Positions 6,931-14,249 of a stretch of DNA of 64,000 nucleotides are shown one piece after another (within the stretch, counting starts at the first letter, position 1; each line of letters begins with the position of its first letter). Under the pieces are notes generated by a model, which was not told where the DNA came from, made no database searches, and saw only the letters and a program-made list of their open reading frames with translations. Both the position numbers and the translations under genes were made by a program. Location: assembly GCA_944322145.1 (NCBI GenBank), contig CALUNW010000005.1, positions 62,001-126,000 of the forward strand. Direction: 5' to 3'. The DNA comes from an uncultured Atopobiaceae bacterium (GTDB lineage Bacteria; Actinomycetota; Coriobacteriia; Coriobacteriales; Atopobiaceae).

Positions 6931-7956
6931 ATGGCAGAGATGACGTACACGGCGCTCGGTCACTCCGGCATCAAGATCTCGCGGCTGTGCCTGGGCGGAA
7001 TGAGCTTCGGCAAGCCCTCGGCGGACTTCCACCAGTGGACGATCGGCCCGGATGAGACGCGCGCGGTGATCGCCCGTGCGCTCGAGCTGGGCGTGAACTT
7101 CATCGACACGGCCAACTGCTACGCGCACGGCACGAGCGAGGAGTACATCGGTGCCGCCCTGCGCGACCTGGGCGTGCCGCGCGACCAGGTGGTCCTGGCC
7201 AGCAAGGTCTTCTTCAACGAGGGCGGTCTCTCGCGCGAGGCGATCAACCGCGAGATCGACGGCACGCTCGCGCGCCTGGGCACCGACTACCTGGACCTCT
7301 ACATCATCCACCGCTTCGACTACGCCACGCCGATAGAGGAGACCATGGAGGCACTGGATGCCCTCGTGCGCGCGGGCAAGGTGCGCGCCCTCGGCGCGAG
7401 CGCGATGTACGCCTACCAGCTCCACAACATGCAGGTCGTGGCCGAGAAGAACGGCTGGACCCCGTTCACGAGCATGCAGTGCCACTACAACCTGCTCTAC
7501 CGCGAGGATGAACGCGAGATGATTCCCGTGTGCCGCCAGTATGACATGGCGCTGACGCCCTACAGCCCGCTCGCGTCCGGGCATCTGTGCCGTCCCACCT
7601 GGGACTCCGCGTCCAAGCGATCGACGACCGACGCCACGATGCGCAACAAGTACGACGCTGACCGAGAGCGCGACATGCCCATCGTCGAGCGCGCGGCCGA
7701 GCTGGCAGAGCGCCACGGCGTCCCCATGTCGCGCATCGCGCTCGCCTGGCATTGGGCGCGCGGCGTGGAGGCTCCCATCGTGGGCTGCGCCAAGCCCGAG
7801 CGCGTGGACGACGCGGTGGCCGCGCTCGACGTGACGCTCACGCCGGATGAGGTCGCCTACCTCGAGGAGCCCTACGTGGCGCACGAGCTCGTGGGCCCGG
7901 CCGCACGCCCCGGCGAGAAGCCCCTGGCGGGCACCACGAACCCCAACGCAAAGTAG
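6931..7956 (+). CDS. aldo/keto reductase, 341 aa
   Basis: NADPH-dependent carbonyl reductase of the (beta/alpha)8 AKR superfamily. The catalytic tetrad is visible as Asp59 and Tyr64 (FIDTANCYAHG), Lys92 (LASKVFF) and His127 (YIIHRFD). The C-terminal cofactor region reads PIVGCAKPERVDDAVAALD. Length fits the YajO/IolS-like branch. It lies 147 bases after the CMD-cupin gene behind the direct repeats and 31 bases before the metallo-hydrolase. The substrate is unknown; the neighbours suggest sugar, lactone or aromatic metabolism (inference). Confidence 0.93.
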   Translation: MAEMTYTALGHSGIKISRLCLGGMSFGKPSADFHQWTIGPDETRAVIARALELGVNFIDTANCYAHGTSEEYIGAALRDLGVPRDQVVLASKVFFNEGGLSREAINREIDGTLARLGTDYLDLYIIHRFDYATPIEETMEALDALVRAGKVRALGASAMYAYQLHNMQVVAEKNGWTPFTSMQCHYNLLYREDEREMIPVCRQYDMALTPYSPLASGHLCRPTWDSASKRSTTDATMRNKYDADRERDMPIVERAAELAERHGVPMSRIALAWHWARGVEAPIVGCAKPERVDDAVAALDVTLTPDEVAYLEEPYVAHELVGPAARPGEKPLAGTTNPNAK

Positions 7957-7987
7957 GCCGGTCGGGTGTGTCAATTGGGGACGTGCC

Positions 7988-8803
7988 ATGGAAATGAAGA
8001 GCGTCGTCACAAACGAGAAGAACCAGGCGGTGCCGGCTGGCGTCGTGCCCCTGGGCCCAGAGGCGTTCGCGGCCCGCGCGGACACGGCGGTGACGTGGCT
8101 CGGCGGCGCGGGCATCCTGCTCAACGCCCGCGGCACGCGTGTCATGGTCGACCCCGTGCTCGAGGGCTTTGACATGCCCGTGCTCTTTGACGCGCCGGTG
8201 GCGCCCGCGAACGTGCCCGCGCTCGACGCGGTCCTGGTCACGCACATCGACAACGACCACTTCAGCCGTCCCACCTGCCATGACCTCGCCGGCGTGTGCC
8301 CCGCCTACCACGCTCCGCGCTACGTGGCAGAGGTCGCGCGCGAGGAAGGCCTGCCCGGCGTCGGCCACGACATCGGAGAGTCCTTCTCGGTGGGCGCGGT
8401 GACGGCACGTCTCACGCCCGCATGGCACACCTGGCAAAACGAGTCCAGCAAGTGGGCCTGGCGCACGTGGGCGCGCGAGGACTACTGCGGCTACTGGCTC
8501 GACACGCCGGACGGATCGATTTGGCTGCCCGGCGACTCCCGGCTTCTCCCGGAGCACTTGGAGATGCCAGAGCCCGGACTCATCCTCCTGGACTTCTCCG
8601 ACAACGAGTGGCACATCACCTTCGACGGGGCGGTGCTCCTTGCCAACACCTATCCGAGCGCGCGGCTGCTGTGCATCCACTGGGGCACGGTCGACGCCCC
8701 GGACTGGTCGACCTTCAACGGCGACCCTCGGGCGCTTGCCGCGCACGTGGACAATCCGGGTCGCGTGCTTGCTCCGCTGCCCGGCGAGCCGGTCGTCCTG
8801 TAG
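7988..8803 (+). CDS. metallo-beta-lactamase-fold hydrolase (UlaG-like), 271 aa
   Basis: WLGGAGILLNARGTRVMVDP is the first strand pair of the UlaG/COG2220 branch, followed by VLVTHIDNDHF in place of the usual THxHxDH. His86, Asp90 and His91 remain, but the second histidine is Asp88. Later ligands are plausible (TPAWHTW, PGDSRL, CIHWG). Chemistry would be hydrolysis of a phosphorylated sugar lactone or similar; the Asp substitution could change metal choice. The ATG at 7988 is chosen because the reading frame before it overlaps the AKR gene. It is co-directional with the AKR. Confidence 0.85.
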   Translation: MEMKSVVTNEKNQAVPAGVVPLGPEAFAARADTAVTWLGGAGILLNARGTRVMVDPVLEGFDMPVLFDAPVAPANVPALDAVLVTHIDNDHFSRPTCHDLAGVCPAYHAPRYVAEVAREEGLPGVGHDIGESFSVGAVTARLTPAWHTWQNESSKWAWRTWAREDYCGYWLDTPDGSIWLPGDSRLLPEHLEMPEPGLILLDFSDNEWHITFDGAVLLANTYPSARLLCIHWGTVDAPDWSTFNGDPRALAAHVDNPGRVLAPLPGEPVVL

Positions 8804-8838
8804 GGCGGGATCGGGAGCCGCGTTCTTCTCGGCATTGT

Positions 8839-9030
8839 TCAAGACGATGCCCGCACTTATGAGTGCGGGCATCGAGTGCGGGCGGTTTTGGCCGTCTTGA
8901 CTGGCAAGTGCGGGCAGACTCTCGGCGTTTCTTCTCAAGTGCGGGCATCGAGTGCGCTCCAGCCCGCACTTCTTGCGCAGGGCGAGAAGTGCGGGCGCGC
9001 TCTCGGGTGACGCCGAGAAGTGCGCGCCGC
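8839..9030. repeat. GTGCGGGC palindrome cluster, copy 1
   Basis: A perfect 22-bp palindrome (GCCCGCACTTA at 8849, ending 8870) is followed by further GTGCGGGC/GCCCGCAC units in both orientations to about 9030, with GTTCTTCTC at 8822 just before. It lies between the convergent metallo-hydrolase and GNAT genes. A close relative is at 59080-59264. Confidence 0.8.
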
Positions 9031-9049
9031 GGCGCCCGTTTCGTGCCGG

Positions 9050-9322
9050 CTACGCCAGCAACGCGGCGTGCTCCGGGTGCTTCTCGAACCAGCTGACGGC
9101 GTACGAGCACGTGGGGCGTGCGCAGTAGCCGCTCGCGGCGATGCTCGCAACGGCGCGGCCCAGCAGCTCTCCCGCGACGCCCTGGCCGCGCAGGCTCTCG
9201 TCCACGAAGGTGTGGTCGATCTCTACGATACCCGGCTCCACCTGCGGGAAGGTGACCTCGGCCAGCACGTTCCAGCTCTCGTCCAGCACCTGCACGCGGT
9301 CGCGCTCCATGATCCAGTCCAT
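9050..9322 (-). CDS. small GNAT-type N-acetyltransferase, 90 aa
   Basis: Belongs to the short single-domain acetyltransferase group (YjdJ/COG2388 type). DHTFVDESLRGQGVAGELLG is the acetyl-CoA pyrophosphate-binding motif A, and CARPTCSYAVSWFEKHPEHA is the characteristic C-terminus. The protein is about half the size of a normal GNAT, as usual for this group. The acceptor is unknown. Confidence 0.9.
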   Translation of the reverse strand: MDWIMERDRVQVLDESWNVLAEVTFPQVEPGIVEIDHTFVDESLRGQGVAGELLGRAVASIAASGYCARPTCSYAVSWFEKHPEHAALLA

Positions 9323-9360
9323 GTGTGTCTCCTTCGGTTGCGGTCTGCGGGGCTATTGTC

Positions 9361-9909
9361 TCACACCCAGCCGCGCTGTCGCAGCTCGGCGAGCAGCGGC
9401 TCCAGGTAGCTGCGGTCGCAGCCGTCGTAGCCCTTGCGCATCTGGGCGAGGGCGGTGGCGGAGCGCTCGCTGCCCTTTCTTGCCTCGCTCTCGAGCATCT
9501 TGAAGTAGAGGCGCATCATGATCTTGTCGCCCACGCCCAGACGATCAAAGTGGAAACCACCCTGACAGTAGCACCACGGAAGGTCGGGATAGGGCCCCGC
9601 GGGAAAGCTGCGTCGGAACGCCTCCTCGTGCTCGGCTGCCGGCCAGAGCTCGGATGGCATGGGCGTGGCGCCTACGGCCACCACGGCATAGCGTTTCTCG
9701 GGGTGCGCGGCCATGAGAGCCTGAAACCTCTTTGCGCCCTTCAGCGAGGCGGCGTGAAACCAGCTGCAGAGAATCACGACGCCTGCGCGCGCTGCCGCAG
9801 CCTCGACCTGCTCGAGCGGCACGGCATTGCAGCCGAGGTCCTCCGCGAGCCAGCCTGCGTACCTCTTTGCGGAGCCTGTCTGTGAGCAAAAGACGACGAC
9901 GGCGCCCAT
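9361..9909 (-). CDS. flavodoxin-like protein, 182 aa
   Basis: VVVFCSQTGSAKRYAGWLAE is the FMN phosphate loop of flavodoxins, then VVILCSWFHAASLKGAKRFQ for the second loop. The C-terminal helical extension (DKIMMRLYFKMLESEARKG) is seen in flavodoxin-domain proteins of the protoporphyrinogen-oxidase/HemG-like type. The start at 9909 follows AAGGGAGACC; the longer upstream frame is not supported. Probably a low-potential electron carrier or a small reductase. It stands alone, 38 bases after the GNAT gene on the same strand. Confidence 0.82.
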   Translation of the reverse strand: MGAVVVFCSQTGSAKRYAGWLAEDLGCNAVPLEQVEAAAARAGVVILCSWFHAASLKGAKRFQALMAAHPEKRYAVVAVGATPMPSELWPAAEHEEAFRRSFPAGPYPDLPWCYCQGGFHFDRLGVGDKIMMRLYFKMLESEARKGSERSATALAQMRKGYDGCDRSYLEPLLAELRQRGWV

Positions 9910-9918
9910 GGTGGTCTC

Positions 9919-9943
9919 CCTTGGCGAGAAGAACGTCCTTCTC
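9919..9943. repeat. head-to-head pair of the GAGAAGRAC motif
   Basis: GGCGAGAAGAAC is followed at once by GTCCTTCTCGCC, so the two copies form a small inverted repeat immediately upstream of the flavodoxin start and before the sdpI-like gene. It shows the paired arrangement of the recurrent motif at its clearest. Confidence 0.7.
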
Positions 9944-10097
9944 GCCAGTGTACGTGGTGCCGACCCTGATCGACGTAACCCGTACCGAGCCCTTACGTTG
10001 CCGGCGGACGGTGGTTCCGCAGCGGCGTGCGGCTTGGTTGCAAGGCGGCCGTGGAAAGGGGTATAAACGCGCATCATGTTCGTCTGAGGAGGCTGAC

Positions 10098-10787
10098 ATG
10101 GCTGGATTGAACCTCGAGACGCGCGACAAGGCGCTGTGGGCGGTCCTTCTCGTCCTGGTTTTGGCGAGCTCGGCGGCCTACCTTTTCTGGGCGCTGCCCG
10201 CGATGCCGGAGACCGTGCCCACGCACTGGGGCGTGGACGGCTCCGTCGACGGCTGGAGCGACAAGGGCTCCACGGTCTTCATGGGCGTCGTCATGCCGCT
10301 GCTCATGCTTGCCCTGCTCTTCGCGGTGCCGTACTTTGATCCGCGCGGGGCCAGCTTCAACCGCTTCAAGGGTATCTACCAGGGGTTCTCGGCAGCCTTT
10401 ACCGTGTTCATGATCGCCGTGGGCTGGCTCACGCCTGCCACGGCGCTCGGTCTCGTCCCGGAGAGCGGGTCTGCCGTGGGAGCGCTCGTCTTTGGCTTCA
10501 TGGGACTGCTCCTCGTGGGCCTTGGCATTGCGATGCCGCGCATCGAGCCCAACTACACGTTCGGCGTCCGCGTTCCGTGGGCGCTCGACGACCCGGAGAA
10601 CTGGCGGCGCACGCATCGCTTTGCCGGCCCGGTCTTCGTGGTCATGGGCGCGGTGATGTGCGCGATGGCGTTTCTCGGGTCGACGCTGCCCGAGGCGGCG
10701 CTGGTGGCGACGCTGCTTGTGACGCTTCTCGGCGGCCTGGCGCTGGTCACCCTCTACAGCTTCCTGATCTGGAGGCGCGTTCTGTAA
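10098..10787 (+). CDS. SdpI/DUF1648-family membrane protein, 229 aa
   Basis: The N-terminal section carries the DUF1648 signature (PETVPTHWGVDGSVDGWSDK) after a first helix, with six predicted helices overall. The SdpI signature PNYTFGVRVPWALDDPENWR (about residues 153-172) precedes THRFAG. In Bacillus, SdpI confers immunity to the SdpC killing factor and takes part in signalling; here no sdpC-like gene is seen. The ATG at 10098 has GAGGAGG upstream. It is followed by a two-component pair, so it may be a target or partner of that system. Its TAA (10785-10787) lies inside the palindrome. Confidence 0.88.
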   Translation: MAGLNLETRDKALWAVLLVLVLASSAAYLFWALPAMPETVPTHWGVDGSVDGWSDKGSTVFMGVVMPLLMLALLFAVPYFDPRGASFNRFKGIYQGFSAAFTVFMIAVGWLTPATALGLVPESGSAVGALVFGFMGLLLVGLGIAMPRIEPNYTFGVRVPWALDDPENWRRTHRFAGPVFVVMGAVMCAMAFLGSTLPEAALVATLLVTLLGGLALVTLYSFLIWRRVL

Positions 10788-10854
10788 ATTGGGGACAGTC
10801 CCCAACTAACAGAAATCTTTTATGTGAATTGGGGACTGTCCCCAATTTACAGAA
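10780..10854. repeat. long GGGGACAGTCCCC inverted repeat
   Basis: TTCTGTAAATTGGGGACAGT then CCCC (from 10780) and its exact complement ending 10854 form 24-bp arms around a loop of about 27 bases; each arm also contains its own GGGGACWGTCCCC palindrome. The sdpI-like stop codon is in the left arm. Confidence 0.85.
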
Positions 10855-10917
10855 CCCGTTAGGGAACCGTTAGACGGGCCTGATACGCTGTCCCCAGACG
10901 CGAGAGAGGGGACGGCG

Positions 10918-11592
10918 ATGGCGCGGATTCTGGTGGTGGACGACGAGCGGGCGATCACGGAGACGCTCGAGCGGGTGCTCGCGCTCGACGGGCACGTGGT
11001 GACGTCCGTGTGCGACCCCGCGCGCGTGCCGGGCATGGACCTCGACCGCTACGACCTGCTGATTCTTGACGTCATGATGCCGGGGCTCGACGGCTTTGAG
11101 CTGCTGCGGACCATCCGCTCGCGCGTGGACGCGCCGGTGCTGTTTCTCACGGCGCGCATTGCCGAGAAGGACGCGGTGCTGGGTCTCGGCCTGGGCGCGG
11201 ACGACTACCTCCGCAAGCCCTTCGGGGTCGACGAGCTGCGCGCCAAGGTGGCGGCGCACCTGCGCCGGGAGCGTCGTCCGCGCGTGAGCGCGCTCGCCTT
11301 TGACGCGGGCGGCACGGAGCTGCGCGTCCTTCTCGCTTCCAAGCAGATCGAGGCGGGCGGACAGGTCGTGCCGCTCACTGCCACCGAATACGAGATCTGC
11401 GAGTTTCTCGCCCGACGCCCTGGGCAGGTGTTCTCGCGCTCCCAGCTGCGCGAGCACGTGCTCGGCTGGGAGAGCGCCGCGGGCGACGACGCCATCTCGA
11501 TGCACGTGAGCCGCGCGCGCAGAAAGCTCGCGGCCGCCGGGGTGGACCCGATCGAAACCGTCTGGAAGGTGGGATACAAATGGCAGCTGTGA
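10918..11592 (+). CDS. OmpR-family response regulator, 224 aa
   Basis: The receiver domain (1-115) has the acidic pocket VVDDE, phospho-acceptor Asp51 (LLILDVMMPG), the conserved Thr/Ala at LFLTARI and Lys at YLRKPFG. The C-terminal winged helix (about 130-224) ends EYEICEFLARRPGQVFSRSQ...VSRARRKL...VWKVGYKW. It is intact and should bind DNA. Its last 13 bases overlap the start of the kinase gene. GAGAGGGGAC precedes the ATG. Likely targets include the SdpI-like gene just upstream (inference). Confidence 0.95.
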   Translation: MARILVVDDERAITETLERVLALDGHVVTSVCDPARVPGMDLDRYDLLILDVMMPGLDGFELLRTIRSRVDAPVLFLTARIAEKDAVLGLGLGADDYLRKPFGVDELRAKVAAHLRRERRPRVSALAFDAGGTELRVLLASKQIEAGGQVVPLTATEYEICEFLARRPGQVFSRSQLREHVLGWESAAGDDAISMHVSRARRKLAAAGVDPIETVWKVGYKWQL

Positions 11593-12554
11593 ATGAGACC
11601 ACCGGGCGGCGCGCCTGGCGTGGCCTGCCGATGGGCTTTGTGGTCGGCCGCTACTTCGTGTACGTGATCGTGGGGCTTCTGGCGATCGTGCTCTGGGCGC
11701 AGCTTGCGCTCAAGGGGATGCTGCGGTCGGGCGAGGTCTATGCGGCGGACTACGGCTCCGAGCACGTCGAGGAGGTGCTGCAGAGGCTTGCCGCGCAGAG
11801 CGAGTTCGACCCGGAGGCGATACCCTCGGCGTACTGGTACCTGTTGGTGGACGAGAAGGGCAACGAGCTTGCGAGCGACCTGGGCGACGAGTACTCGATT
11901 CTGCGCTCTGTGGCGGAGAGCCTCAAGGGGACGACGTCGTTTCCCGGCTGGTACGTCGAGGAGCTGCCGCGCTACTACGACATCTGGGGGAGCGCCGTGC
12001 ACCACTACCGGTACGCCCGGCTCGACAACGGCACCATCGTCCTTCTCGCGTACCAGAACCTGCCGCAGTACGCTACGCGCGAGCTGCGCGACAGCCGGCC
12101 GAACGTCCTGGTGCAGCTGGGGTGGACCTGCGTGGGAGCGGGCGCGGCGCTGATCGTGGGCGTGGGCGCCTGGGCCGCGCACGTGATCTCGCGCAAGCTC
12201 CGGCTGGCGGTCGAGGCTGCGGCGCGCATCGAGGCCTCCGACCTGGACTCCCCGGTGGGCCGCTCCAACGTGCGCCAGGTGAACGACCTGCTTGCTGCGA
12301 TGGAGCGCATGCGGGCGGCCCTGCGCGAGACGCTCGACGCGCGCTGGCGGGCCGAGGAGGAACGCCGCGAAACCGTGACGCAGCTCGCGCACGAGCTCAA
12401 GACGCCGCTCACGGTGGTGAGCGCCAACGCGGAGCTGCTCGCGCGGGGCGAGGCCACGGGCCCGGACGCCGAGGCCGCGGCCGCCGCGGTGGTCGACGCC
12501 GCCCGCGAGCTCGACGATTGTGCCTCCCGCATCATGTCCGCCGCCTTCGAATGA
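11580..12554 (+). CDS. sensor histidine kinase lacking the ATP-binding domain, 324 aa
   Basis: Two membrane helices (about 24-44 and 180-200) enclose a 135-residue extracytoplasmic sensor region. A HAMP-like linker follows, then the dimerisation/phosphoacceptor helix with His271 in QLAHELKTPLTVVSANAELL. The protein ends about 50 residues later (RIMSAAFE). The whole HATPase_c domain with N, G1 and G2 boxes, normally about 110 more residues, is missing. The TGA lies at the edge of the palindrome 12551-12585, beyond which the opposite-strand ABC-F gene begins. It therefore cannot autophosphorylate alone. It may be a pseudogene remnant, or phosphorylated in trans. Confidence 0.9.
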   Translation: MAAVNETTGRRAWRGLPMGFVVGRYFVYVIVGLLAIVLWAQLALKGMLRSGEVYAADYGSEHVEEVLQRLAAQSEFDPEAIPSAYWYLLVDEKGNELASDLGDEYSILRSVAESLKGTTSFPGWYVEELPRYYDIWGSAVHHYRYARLDNGTIVLLAYQNLPQYATRELRDSRPNVLVQLGWTCVGAGAALIVGVGAWAAHVISRKLRLAVEAAARIEASDLDSPVGRSNVRQVNDLLAAMERMRAALRETLDARWRAEEERRETVTQLAHELKTPLTVVSANAELLARGEATGPDAEAAAAAVVDAARELDDCASRIMSAAFE

Positions 12555-12585
12555 TCCAAAAGGGGACAGTCCCCTTTTGGATCAT
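12551..12585. repeat. 35-bp GGGGACAGTCCCC palindrome shared by two stop codons
   Basis: ATGATCCAAAA and TTTTGGATCAT flank GGGGACAGTCCCC with no mismatch. It contains both the TGA of the truncated kinase (12552-12554, plus) and the TGA of the ABC-F gene (12582-12584, minus). It may act as a bidirectional terminator. Confidence 0.9.
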
Positions 12586-14084
12586 TTCTCGCGCACACGG
12601 CCGTCGCGAACCTCCCAGGTGCGTGTGGTGCAGGCATCGAGGAACCGCCGGTCGTGGCTCACCAGCAAAAGCGCCCCGGGATAGGCCGCGAGCGCGCGCT
12701 CGAGCGCCTCGGTCGAGTGCAGGTCCAGGTGGTTGGTCGGCTCGTCCATGACGATGAGCGCGGGGTGGCGCAGGATGCCCTCGGCGAGCAGCAGCTTGCG
12801 GAGCTCGCCGGGGCTCGTGCGCCCGCCCTCGAGGATGCGGTCCGGGTCGGAGTTGAGCTGCGCCACGGTCGAGAGCACGTGCCCGCGCTCGGCGGGGGAG
12901 AGGCCTGCCGCGCGCGCCGTCACGGCGTCACGGGCGTCTGCCGGGAGCTCCTGCGGGATGTCCAGCACCTCCAGGGTGAGTCCCGCCTCGGCCGCCCGGG
13001 CGAGAAGGACCCGCAGGTGCGCGAGCAGCGTTGACTTGCCGGCTCCGTTGGGGCCGACGATTCCCACGTGATCGGTGCTCCCCACCCAGAGCTCGGGTAT
13101 CTCGAGCGTGCCCTCCGGGCCGCAGGGGATGGTCACGGGCGGTACGTGCAGCACCGTGCGCCTCCGCGCGGGCTCTGCGTCCATCCAGAGGTCGCCGTCG
13201 TAGCGCTTGATCACGCGGGCGGCCGCTAGGCGCTCCTGTGCGGCGGCAAGGCGCGCGTCCATCTGGGAGGAGAGGCGCCCCGCCTGCCCGTCCTTGCCGG
13301 TGAAGATGGCAAGGTCGATTCTCCCGCGGGCGTCGCGGTCGCGCGGGTCCAGGTTCCTCTTGCTCCGCCGAGCGTCCGCCCGCGCCGCCTCGTGGGCCCG
13401 CTTGTCCTTCTCGGCCGCCAGGCGTGCGAGCTCGCGCTTGGCGTTCTGACGCTCCGCCGCCACCGAGCCGCGCTCGAGCTCTGCTTGGGCGCGCGCGGAG
13501 CTGTAGCCTCCCGGGCGCACGACGATGCCGCCGGGCTCAAAGGACGCGCAGCGCGCGGCGAGAAGGTCCACCAGCTCGCGGTCGTGGCTCACGAGAATCC
13601 CGATGCCGCGGAAGCGTGCGAGCGCCGCGCCCAGCTGCTCGCGGGCGTCCGCGTCCAGGTGGTTGGTGGGCTCGTCTGCCACGAGGACGTCCGGACCGCT
13701 CCAGAGCGCGACCGCCGCCTGCAGCTTCTTGCGCTCGCCAAAGGAGAGCTCGTCCCAGCGCCACGGCAGGTCGTCAGCTATGCGGAAGCCCTCGCGCAGC
13801 TCCCGGGCAGCTCGGCCGTAGTCCAGCGCAAAGTCGGCGAGCGCCTCGGGCGGCTCGTCGGCGTCCTGCGCGACGTAGGCGCAGACGAGGTCGCGCGTGA
13901 CCGAGCCGGCATCCGGACGCAGGAGCCCGCACGCGATCTTGGCCAGCGTGGTCTTGCCGCAGCCGTTGTCGCCCAGAAGCGTGGTCCAGCCGATGGGGAA
14001 GGTGATGGTGAGGTTGTTGATGACGGCCTCGCGGGCCGCGGGATAGGCGTACGTGACGCCGGAGAGCACCAGCTGCATAGACAT
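12582..14084 (-). CDS. ABC-F family ATP-binding protein, about 500 aa
   Basis: Two ABC domains in one chain without membrane segments. The first Walker A is LGDNGCGKTTLA (about residue 37), with signature LSFGERKK and Walker B VLVADEPTNHLDADAR. The second is GPNGAGKSTL (about 335), with signature TSPGELRK and VMDEPTNHLDL. A basic, Ala/Arg-rich linker of about 90 residues separates them. ABC-F proteins act on the ribosome, and some protect it from antibiotics (Lsa, Vga, Msr types) while others are housekeeping factors. Size and layout fit a resistance-type ABC-F but do not prove it. ATG 14084 or 14078 is the start; the upstream extension lies in a palindrome. Confidence 0.9.
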   Translation of the reverse strand: MSMQLVLSGVTYAYPAAREAVINNLTITFPIGWTTLLGDNGCGKTTLAKIACGLLRPDAGSVTRDLVCAYVAQDADEPPEALADFALDYGRAARELREGFRIADDLPWRWDELSFGERKKLQAAVALWSGPDVLVADEPTNHLDADAREQLGAALARFRGIGILVSHDRELVDLLAARCASFEPGGIVVRPGGYSSARAQAELERGSVAAERQNAKRELARLAAEKDKRAHEAARADARRSKRNLDPRDRDARGRIDLAIFTGKDGQAGRLSSQMDARLAAAQERLAAARVIKRYDGDLWMDAEPARRRTVLHVPPVTIPCGPEGTLEIPELWVGSTDHVGIVGPNGAGKSTLLAHLRVLLARAAEAGLTLEVLDIPQELPADARDAVTARAAGLSPAERGHVLSTVAQLNSDPDRILEGGRTSPGELRKLLLAEGILRHPALIVMDEPTNHLDLHSTEALERALAAYPGALLLVSHDRRFLDACTTRTWEVRDGRVREK

Positions 14085-14093
14085 CTCTTCTCT

Positions 14094-14122
14094 GATGAAA
14101 AGGGACAGTCCCTTTCCATCAT
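14094..14122. repeat. GGGACAGTCCC palindrome upstream of ABC-F
   Basis: GATGAAAAGGGACAGTCCC then TTTCCATC forms a nearly perfect hairpin 10 bases upstream of the ABC-F start, within its leader rather than at a gene end. Confidence 0.75.
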
Positions 14123-14204
14123 CGGGGTTCATGGCTGAGGATGTCTAGCGAATGCGCAAGGCTCCGGGTCCTTTCGACGGGGTCACGACGTTGCCAGTAT
14201 ACCC

Positions 14205-14237
14205 TATGATGAAAAGGGACTGTCCCTTTTCATCATA
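14205..14237. repeat. GGGACTGTCCC palindrome upstream of the TetM-like gene
   Basis: TATGATGAAAAGGGACTGTC then CCTTTTCATCATA is a perfect palindrome ending 12 bases before the GTG start of the TetM-like gene. Its AGGAGG ribosome site follows directly, so a hairpin in the RNA could affect access to it. Confidence 0.85.
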
Positions 14238-14249
14238 GGAGGTTGACGC

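Noticed and set aside
8900-9030. AAGTGCGG sequences resembling the Haemophilus uptake sequence AAGTGCGGT
   Set aside because: They are confined to two intergenic palindrome clusters and continue as AAGTGCGGGC, not spread along the genome. The dispersed candidate is GAGAAGRAC.
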